From Halichondria panicea (lineage: Eukaryota > Porifera > Demospongiae > Suberitida > Halichondriidae), in contig NC_087387.1 in the NCBI RefSeq assembly GCF_963675165.1, positions 2,035,501 to 2,099,500 of the forward strand: a DNA stretch of 64,000 nucleotides. The letters run 5' to 3'. How positions within the stretch are numbered: the stretch's first letter is position 1; every line of letters begins with the position of its first letter. This document shows, piece after piece, positions 55,793 through 64,000 of the stretch. Under the pieces are notes generated by a model. It worked only from the letters and a program-made list of their open reading frames with translations. It searched no databases and was not told where the DNA came from. Position numbers and translations under genes: made by a program.

Positions 55793-58700
55793 TTAATCAT
55801 CCTCGCCCTTGAGAATAGCCTCGAAGCTGAACGGAGTGAACTTGTACCCGTTTCCATCGTAGAACTTGTTCTGGAACTCCACCCAGTGCAGACGCAGGGC
55901 ATGCAGGAAAGCAGAGAGCCCCTCCATCACCAGCAAAATGCCGATTGTCATGGCTGTGAAGTGCACGTGTGTGTGAAGAGGAAGGATTATAAATATACAT
56001 GCATACAGTGAAGTACATTGTACATAATTATAGAGTTACAGTATAATTATGAGTAACACGCAGCTTCGTACATTTACATGCACGTATAGATTTTAAAAAA
56101 TAATTATAATTACAGCTAATTTGGCACATGCATGAGAGTAGATACACTTGATAAATCTGGGATCAAACTGGTTGCCTACTCACCTAGGCTACACAATAAT
56201 AATCCTGAATAATACAACTAGTAGTCTAAAAGTGGTAGTAAGCTTGGTCTTCGTGTCATACCTGCCCAAGCTGCAAAGAGGAAGAAGACGGCAATGGCTC
56301 CAAGAATCGGGCTGATGGAAGCAGCCACCCCAATGCCCAACTGGAACACCATATTCCACAACACCTCAGATAGCTCTGTAGGTGGAAGGGGCGAAAACAT
56401 GTTACATAATTAAGGCATTGCATTCGGTGAAACACTGTAAATTCTACATGCACACACAACTTCAATCGGGAGCATTTTACAGGAATGTTGAATAATTATG
56501 ACACATTCGCAGTGATTCTGTACAAGGATTGTATCATTGTATCTCACCAGCGTGAGCGAGACTGAGAGCCCAGAGTCGGAGGTAGGAGGCAGTGTTGGAG
56601 ATGGTGCCAAGACAGTACTCAATTGTGTGGATGGATTGGTGAATGAAGATCTCACTAAACTCGAACTTTTCTCCCTCTTTCTCAGTGCCATCATCTTCTT
56701 TACCATCCATCTAGCAGCAGGGGTGATCACAAATACTATATTATAGCTTATACATGTAGACAGTGCAGTATATTACACATGAATAATTATAGCTACATAT
56801 ATTTCACCTATACATTTGATGAATGTATGTATGTAGGGAGGGAAAGAAAGAATTGATTCTCAGTAGGCGTCAGGGTGTCATACAGGATTTTGAAGTAGAG
56901 GGGGGAAATAAGAAAGTAACTAGAAAATGTTGCTAAAAAAAAGGTCAACCATTATTTCAACACCCTGTTAGTATGTAAAATTGCCAGCTATGGACACTCA
57001 GCCATACAACTAGTACATGAATGCAATTTTAGGGGGGGATATTCCCCCTTTTCCCCCTGTATGACACCCTGGGCGTACGGCGTACTTGTATCAGATGTAC
57101 ACAGCAGAATACGATACGGGCCTGTACCTTTACAATCATGTTGTGCCTATCACATTGACATAATTATAACAGTGTCATTACCTATGTACATGTACAGTAT
57201 ATATAATTATACATGTACTTGTAACTGACATTTTACTAAACGACGATCTATTAATAATTATTAACTACATGATACTCATGTTAATACTGTACAGTATATT
57301 CCCTTGCTGACCTTGTCGGAGTGTTTGCCTCCACCCTCCTCCTTGAGAATGATCTGGGCACGTTCATCATCAGCCGGTTCACCGTCAGGTGTCACGTTGT
57401 AACCAGACTCAGCCCGAGCACGGCTGTAGCCATCCTGTTGGGATTGACGAACAAATATTATATCATTCGTGTAGTGAGTCGTAGCATGCAGTACATACAT
57501 AAAATTAACGCTAAATACATGCAACACAATACAAAGTACCTTTGACTGCATTTTGTGTTTGATAAGGAGGTAAATAGGCTTGGCAAGCAACATCCACGGT
57601 ACACACACCAACGCCACAATCACCAAAACAATTTGAATATATTTCTGTGAAAACAATCAACACATAATAAAAATGGAAAGGAAAACAACTGCCATATGTT
57701 ATTTTAGCAATATAATTATATAACAACGATGTGTATAAGAATGACCTGGAGCTGGGCTAGTTCATCAGTGTGACCAAACACGGAGTATTGTATCTGTGTG
57801 GGGTCAGTGTTGGTAACATCAGGGGAGCCGCCAAACTTGAGGAACATGTTGATGAGTGTGATCAGCAAACTGGGAGCCTGAGGGCAGAACAACAACAATG
57901 TCATAATTATGACGCGAAAATGTTCATCACACAATTATAGCATTGTGCACAGCTAATACACTGGAGGCTGCAACAACTTGATATTGTGTGTGTTCTTACG
58001 TAGTTGGGGTTGACGTAGAAGAAGCACCACTTGAAGAAGATGAGGAAGACCAACCAGCCAAAGATGCACAACAGGAACAGAACTTGAGGTACAAACTCTA
58101 GTATGATGTTCAGATAGTTCTTGAAGTGGCTAGAAAATACAAAAACACAGCATGATTGAAAAGCACCGTAGGCTGAGCTGTACAGCACTCAGTACAGTTG
58201 ACCTCAGACATGCACTATATACATGTATATACACTGTATATACACAAGCCAGTTTTTAAATCCGACCCTCACACTCACATGTGATTGAAAACCTGCAGAC
58301 AGACTCCAAACAACATCTGCATGACACCCAGAATAATGGCCATCTTCATCTTGTAAGAGTTGGTGAAGACCAACTTGTTCTCGGCCACGTTCCAGATAGG
58401 GTCCAGTCCAAACGGGTAGGGGGTCTGGTATTTCATAGCCTCGCGGGGGACGTAGGTGAGATGACCCCCAGGCGCAAACTGGACACACGGTGGGTTTGGA
58501 CAGCACCCGAGTATGTCACTGGCTGGTTGACTGAAAAGAATGAACTCAAGTCTAAAATCACAGTTACATATCCGAATGTATATGCAAAATGCTGTGTAAC
58601 AGAAATACTTGGTGAATATACAGTCAGATTAATCAATTAAAATTCAGAAGTGCTGTAACCATGCACTTACTCCATGGAACCGTTGGTGTAAGTGAGGTCC

Positions 58701-61700
58701 CACGAAGTGCCAAAGATATTGAGTGACTTGGAGAACACATCGTTGTACACCATCCCAGTGTAGATGGAGAACAGCCCCATGAGGAGAATGATGTAGCGAC
58801 CATTGAACAGCGTAACAAACATCTGTGAGTGTACAATTGGTTTTTTATAATAGGGGATACGCATGCATGGCACCCAAGGAGCTCATTCGCCACCCTGTCA
58901 ACCTATAAATACTGACTGTATACATAATGAGTAAGGTGGTTAATTAAAATGCCCATCCTTGAATTTTGAATGCTGATAAACAATGAGCAATCTGTTTTCA
59001 AACAGCAAGGTCTTTTGGTACGAAATGTCTTTTTTCAATGCTTTTTACTTATTGACTGCATGCTATGTACACATTCCTAATTACTTGAAGTTTATTATGC
59101 ACTGAGTGTAGAAATAGATTATTGTTGTGATGGCCTAGATTAAACCGCAAAAAATATTCTGATCAGTGCGCAAACGTACATGCATGTGTGCCATACATGT
59201 AGGTATCATGTACTGTACAATATACAATAATTTTACATGAATAAAAACAACAACGCACCTCTCCTCCGGGTCCGTTATAGTTGTTGAGTTTCTTCTCAAA
59301 TAAGATGAGCAGAGCAGCAAAGGAGGCCATGATGATACCGTGACCTGCGTCACCAAACATCACCGCAAACAGGAACGGGAATGTGATGATCGTGTACAGG
59401 GCTGCGTGTGTGGATGTGTGTATTAGCACACTATAAACATGGAAACTTCGATATGAGGTGGAAGAGCTAGCTTGCAGGATACCAACTAATAGGTATACAC
59501 TCACCTGGGTTGACCTCTTGATAGGTGGCCACTCCGTACGCATCCACAATGGCTTGGAAACCACGGGTGAACTTGTTGACCTTGTTGTAGGTGGGTGGAG
59601 CTTCATCAGTAGCCATCCTGTTTAGAATGGACGGTACAGTTGAACCACTACGCTCCTGTGGGGGTGTGACATACACGTCATGCAAACATGTCACAATATA
59701 ATCATTATACACCAAGTTAATGACTGTACAATGTAACGGTCATGTGACTTACGGTTCCCCTGGTGAGGGCAGCCTGTATCTCATCGAGAGCGTCTACAGG
59801 ACACCAACACTCGGCAATGAGACAGCGCTGAGTCACGTCCAGGTTGAACATGTTCAGAATATGGTATACTGACTTGATCTTCTTCACCTGGAGAACAAAA
59901 TACAAGTACATGTATAAACATGATTATGAAAATGAATTATCTCTCCATTAATAAAATTAGTACATGTACATGTATGAATGATGTTCCCTTTATCGCTAGC
60001 CCAGCCCACCATACACAAAGTGGTGGGTGAGATCATGTGACCTGTGGGAACTCTTTCTACCAAGGGATTGAGCTCAGGGAGGCTGAAATAACCCTCCATA
60101 AGTTTTGAAATCTTGGACAACAGCAATCACTGGTTTCAGGATCAAAGTTTAACTAGGGACATAAAACACTATGTTTTTTCGTGCACATAATCTTTCCAAT
60201 TTGTTGTTTTTGTCTGTAAACTAATCACCGATCCCTTATTTGTATCTTCTCCACCTTGGTCTGCCAGGTGTCCAGATCTTGTGCTATCTCAGTGAGCTGA
60301 GTGATTGAGTGCTCTTCTGTTGTCCGGAGCACTGACTGGAGGTCACTGATACGTGCCGCCACTTGACCCACCATTTGAGCACGCTCGTCAGCTGTCTCCG
60401 GGCACTGGTACAGAGTAGCTCGGAATCTAAGGGAAATGGTACGTGTCTCTAATTATGGGAATTATAGTGCACAAGAAGCTCTAGCTATTATTAATTAATG
60501 GGAAATTCGTACAAGAACACATAATTATTAGACAGGAAACTTTCCATTTGCACAAATAGTCAGAACAATAAAGATTGTACTGTACACACACAGGGGTTCC
60601 ATAATTATGACAATGGGTATAATGCACATAATAACTGTTGCTACATGTAGCTACAGCATTAACTATAGTACAGTAGGAGCTCACCCATCGCAGATTTTCC
60701 TGACCCTTGTCCTCAGCTGGTCTCCCTGGAAAAACAGGATGAACACTATCTTGTTCTCGAGGACACCCTGGTGTGTGTGAGTGTGTGTGTGGGAGGGGGG
60801 AGATTAAAGTGAAAGAAATACGAGGTGGTGTGTTTATTCTAAGAGGTAAACATTTTCAGTTGGCAGCAACATCAACTGTTTGTTGCACAGGTACAAACAG
60901 TGTGGGTGGTTAAGATTTTCAGTCTGCACACATTTTCTGTGAATGTCAAGTACATCATTTATATGTAGAAAAGAAGCAAATCAGTACTACAATTCACGAA
61001 ACAATTTTTAACCCCCCAGGACCTATGGTTGAAGATGAAAGCTGCCATTCGAGTACTTTCGAATACTTGACTACTCTACTGCTGCTCTGCAACATGCCTG
61101 CATGCAGTTAGCTACAGTCATAGCACATGTACATTTTACAATGATAATAATGATGTTTACATCATCCTACAGCCAACACCTAAGGAAGGCAAAGTGTTGT
61201 TCATTGAGCCAAAGGCAATTAACTACTTTTCTTCGTTTGTACGCTTGTTGACGACTGTAAACGAATAGCTACACCATCATGCACTTCCCGATTGGTGGGA
61301 CTAACTACGACTATGCATGGGATCAAACCAGCACTATTATTGAGCCACCTCAGAGCTCATGCACCTTTGTTTGCAGCCACAGTGCAAAATACATATTGGT
61401 ATGTTCAGTAGCACTTCTTATTGTACAGGTATATGTACATGTATAGCACTGTTGGTGGGCAGACTTTTAGTCGTCGGCTGTAGGCTAGCACTGACTGTTG
61501 TGTTGCAGGTACAAGCACTATGGGCGGTCAGATTTTCAGTCGTGGACTGTAGTACACTGTTATTTTACAGGCAGAAGCACTGTGGGTGTATGGTCGGACT
61601 TTCAGTTGTGGGTTTTCCAGGTACAAGCACTGAGGGTGGTCAGACTTTCAGTCGTGGGCTGTACGTAGCACCCAATGTTATTTTCCAGGTACAAGTACTG

Positions 61701-64000
61701 TTGGTGGCCAGACTTTCAGTCTACACACTATTTAGTACATGTACATCATTTACCGGTATATAAAGAAGCAGTAAACTTTACTTCACACCGTGAGATTTTC
61801 AATTGCTAATCCTGTAAGAAGATTGAAGATGAAAGCTATCATTGGAGCACTTATTCTACTCTACTGCTGCTCAGCAACACTGACTGCAGTAAGCCACAGT
61901 AACTGTATACCATAATTATGATACGTACTGTATTAATTAATTACTAGAATGCTTTGTAAGTATCAGCAAACTTTGTGAGCGTAGATCACTTTGCAAAAAT
62001 AAATTAGTACTGGTAATTACATACGAACCTTGATCGCAAGGGGTCAACTTTTCTGCTGATTTGGCTCATTTACAAAGGTTTTTCACCAGCAAAATATTCT
62101 AGTAATACGGTATGTACACATACAAAAATTATGTGCAATAACATGATGGTTTCTCTATCCTATACAGCCAATATCCAAAGTGTTATTCATTGAGCCTAAA
62201 ACAATCAACTACTATGCTTCATTTGTACGCTCCACGATGACTATTACAGGAACCAATACCATCATGCACTTCCCCACTGGTGGGACTACCTCTGAGGAGT
62301 TGATTCGAGTTCCCCTCGGTAAACTAGACCCCCACGTGGTAATAAGAGTCACAGTTGCAATGAAACCTCATTCTCAAGGAGTAGAAAGTGACCCACACAT
62401 TGGACTTACCGACGGAGTGGCTGAAAATCATATTAGACTTGGTGATGGAAATGGGGTCTGTTACCTTAACGGTGCCTCTTCTAATACGGCCACCCTACCT
62501 TCAGGATCGAAACAGCACTACGAGTACATCTTAATATTCGAGCCATTTCAAAACTACGGTGCATGCTCTCACCTCGGGGGTCATGTGACACCAGGATACT
62601 TTAATACCCGTATTGATGCAAGCAAAGGATTGGATTTTATAGTGAAGAGAGAAAACACTGGAGAGCAGTATAACTTCTACTACTTTCTCATTGAGATTCT
62701 CTAACTATATACAGCAGAACATTTGCTAACACCCTTAGTAGCAACTGCTAGAATTACTTAAGTAGAACAGACATAAATACGTATTTAGTATTACTATATT
62801 TATAATTATATACATGTATATACAGTGTATGCATGCTGCCATAATCTTTTCTCAAATAAATTACAAAACAGTAACTACTGAATGAACTCACAGTAGTTGG
62901 GTCCTCAAGAGGCTGCATTATATCTGCCTGTCTCAAGAACACGTTGCCACGACACGCCCTCCACAGGACACGCTCAAATGCAGCCACACGCTCCCTCACT
63001 ATCACACCAGTCACAAACCTGGGCACAGAGTGTGGGGGGGGGGGGGTCAATCATTGCATGAAAAGTCTTTAGTGCCTGGCTTGCTAGCAAATACAGATGA
63101 GCCATATGGCTAATGTAAAACAACCCTTCAATAAAGGTACAATAATAACCACAATCTTGTTCCTCATAGGTGCCCATTAAAGCGGTTAATAAAGAGCAAC
63201 TTTTACTTGGGAATGGAAACACTACATAGTGAATACACGCATAACAGATAATGCTATGGAGACTACAGTCACTTTTATCTCAATACTTACGTATACATGA
63301 CAAATACTGACTCACGTGAACTTGGTCTGAGCAGTGGCTATCTGCAGATGCTCGTCCAACAGTCCCTTCTCCTCACGTCCTGTGATGTCCTCATCAGTGG
63401 TAATCTCTCCACCAGGGCCCTTACGCTTACGGGTGGGTGTGGCAGTTACAGCATACTGCTCGGCCTGAGAGGGGATGTGCATCAAAGTACAAATCAAATT
63501 GTGTATGGCAAGGAGATTTGCACGTACACATGTATGATCACAGTTCCAATTTCTACCTTACACACAGTTGCAGGCATTAGCTGTTAAACTGAGGCCCTAA
63601 CTAACCACTTCCAGGGTTAATACAACCAAGAGTTCCTTAATGAACTCCTGGTACCCAATAACTGCATGCCTACACAACAGTAAAATTGCCTACAAGGGAT
63701 GATGAATCACACACACACGAAATTCCAAAAGTACAACAATAGGGACCCATTAGCCCTATGCACACTAACAAGGAGGGAACACTTATTCCTAGAATGGCAG
63801 TAGAGTGGCAGAACAATAGACTGCACTTCACCCTGAGCACAAAACCACGGCATGCACTAACTACCACCTAACCCACTCGATAAAATGTCCCATTGTGCAC
63901 CGTGGTCAATAATTATGCATAATGTTGGATGAACTCAAAAGTAGCAAGAAAATGTCCAGGAAATCAGAATATCACCATGCATCCTCAAGTATGCACACGT
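55793..64000 (-). CDS. V-type proton ATPase subunit a, tandem copy B (5' partial)
   Basis: Paralogue of copy A in the same orientation. Exons present: 63316-63464, 62892-63018, 60685-60767, 60255-60426, 59753-59887, 59505-59655, 59259-59401, 58671-58822, 58279-58530, 58000-58129, 57746-57877, 57540-57644, 57312-57434, 56548-56710, 56262-56375, 55793-55953. All but one have exactly the length of the copy A counterpart; the exon at 56548 is 9 bases longer. The first four exons lie beyond 64000, and 63465-64000 is intron 4. The key [12 protein letters not shown] and [15 protein letters not shown] segments are intact. Differences from copy A cluster in cytosolic acidic/basic loops (57312-57434, 56548-56710) and in the N-terminal region (63316-63464), suggesting isoform specialisation. 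The large intron 60768-62891 hosts an antisense gene. Confidence 0.93.
56871..57071. mobile_element. 201-bp MITE with 16-bp TIRs and 5-bp target duplication
   Basis: The terminal repeats CAGGGTGTCATACAGG (56871-56886) and its exact complement (57056-57071) are flanked by the direct repeat GGCGT at 56866-56870 and 57072-57076. It sits in V-ATPase copy B intron 56711-57311. The copy A equivalent (45910-46053) is only 144 bp and lacks it, so insertion followed host gene duplication. It is non-autonomous, with no transposase. I cannot name the superfamily with confidence. Confidence 0.85.
58823..59258 (-). other. 436-bp intron of V-ATPase copy B
   Basis: It lies between exons 59259-59401 and 58671-58822. 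No repeat or nested gene is recognised. The copy A equivalent is 49501-49686. Confidence 0.6.
60015..60155. repeat. Intronic segment conserved between V-ATPase copies (copy B)
   Basis: Counterpart of 50494-50645. Both carry GTGACCTGTGGGAA, CTCAGGGAGG and AGTTTTGAAATCTT in the same order. There is no open frame. Confidence 0.5.
61035..61320 (+). pseudogene. Decayed copy of the nested secreted-protein gene (in V-ATPase copy B)
   Basis: It lies about 0.8 kb upstream of the intact gene, in the same intron and orientation. Exon 1 starts ATG 61035-61037 and reaches an in-frame stop at codon 12. Exon 2 restarts at about 61173 (CCAACACCTAAGG) and can be followed through TTCATTGAGCC, TTTGTACGC and CATCATGCACTTCCC, with frame breaks and a stop. 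Similarity ends near 61320. It is better preserved than the relic in copy A. Confidence 0.75.
61418..61735 (+). repeat. Degenerate tandem repeat array upstream of the nested gene
   Basis: About five units of 50-90 bp, each containing GGTACAAGCACTGTGGGTGG and CAGACTTTCAGTCGTGG or near variants, starting near 61418, 61509, 61571, 61620 and 61689. Single related units lie before the two decayed copies (51765-51800 and 60888-60935). It could be an amplified control element or an unstable spacer. Confidence 0.7.
61757..61765 (+). promoter_or_regulatory. Probable TATA box of the nested gene
   Basis: TATATAAAG lies 72 bases before the ATG, a good distance for a TATA-driven start with a short 5' UTR. 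The matching positions upstream of the two decayed copies read TGTATAGAAG and TATGTAGAAA, so only the intact copy keeps a clean box. Confidence 0.55.
61829..62704 (+). CDS. Secreted protein of unknown family, nested antisense in V-ATPase intron
   Basis: Two exons, 61829-61888 and 62168-62704, give 198 aa plus stop (62702-62704). Exon 1 codes exactly for a 20-residue signal peptide ([20 protein letters not shown]). The intron is phase 0, with donor gtaagc and acceptor tatacag. The mature part of about 178 residues looks beta-strand rich, with only two cysteines (GVCYLNG and GACSHLGG) that could form a disulphide, no transmembrane segment and few repeats. A segment [20 protein letters not shown] resembles the calcium- or glycan-binding loops of beta-sandwich folds, but that is a visual impression only. 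I do not recognise the family. It has its own TATA-like box, is preceded by a repeat array and has two decayed relatives. Expression may compete with the host V-ATPase gene. Confidence 0.8.

Noticed and set aside
61359-61763. 134-aa plus-strand open frame upstream of the nested gene
   Set aside because: It runs through the degenerate tandem array and has a repetitive composition with no signal or domain. It is a chance frame in repeats.

Overview
The window is animal genomic DNA, most likely from a sponge (probably a demosponge). The basis is metazoan extracellular domains (SRCR, EGF, HormR, GAIN/GPS, Ig, adhesion-type 7TM), GT-AG introns that are mostly only 50-100 bp, and a compact intron-rich layout. 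The species cannot be told from the sequence alone, and other early-branching animals are not excluded.

Region 1 (1-44,019, + strand) is best read as one giant gene whose 5' end lies upstream of the window. The spliced coding exons here add up to roughly 9,170 residues. The ectodomain is built from about 41 SRCR domains and about 70 EGF-like domains in a strikingly regular pattern: every SRCR cluster is a triplet, and runs of 2, 3, 6 or 11 EGF domains separate the triplets. Nearly all ectodomain introns are phase 1. Three units (64-6892, 6950-12176, 12237-17454) are recent near-identical tandem copies; a fourth (17504-22319) is older. After the last triplet come HormR-GAIN-GPS, a linker with an Ig-like and a possible SEA-like domain, a second HormR-GAIN-GPS with the same exon count and phases as the first, then an adhesion-GPCR seven-helix domain and a long cytoplasmic tail. 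It reads as a cell-surface recognition or adhesion receptor.

Region 2 (44,020-45,064) is the gap between convergent genes, with a poly(A) signal, a hairpin repeat and an 80-bp tandem duplication.

Region 3 (45,065-64,000, - strand) holds two head-to-tail genes for V-type H+-ATPase subunit a. The downstream copy is complete (20 exons, about 900 aa). The upstream copy runs off the window, with 16 exons present. They share exon structure and are separated by only 374 bp.

Inside one large intron of the second V-ATPase gene, in antisense orientation, lies a small intact two-exon gene for an unrecognised secreted protein (61,829-62,704), preceded by a decayed copy and a short repeat array. The matching intron of the first V-ATPase gene carries another decayed copy, so the nested gene was probably present before the host gene was duplicated. 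Several MITE-like inverted-repeat elements sit in introns, one with clean 16-bp terminal repeats and a 5-bp target duplication. No tRNA, rRNA or CRISPR was seen.
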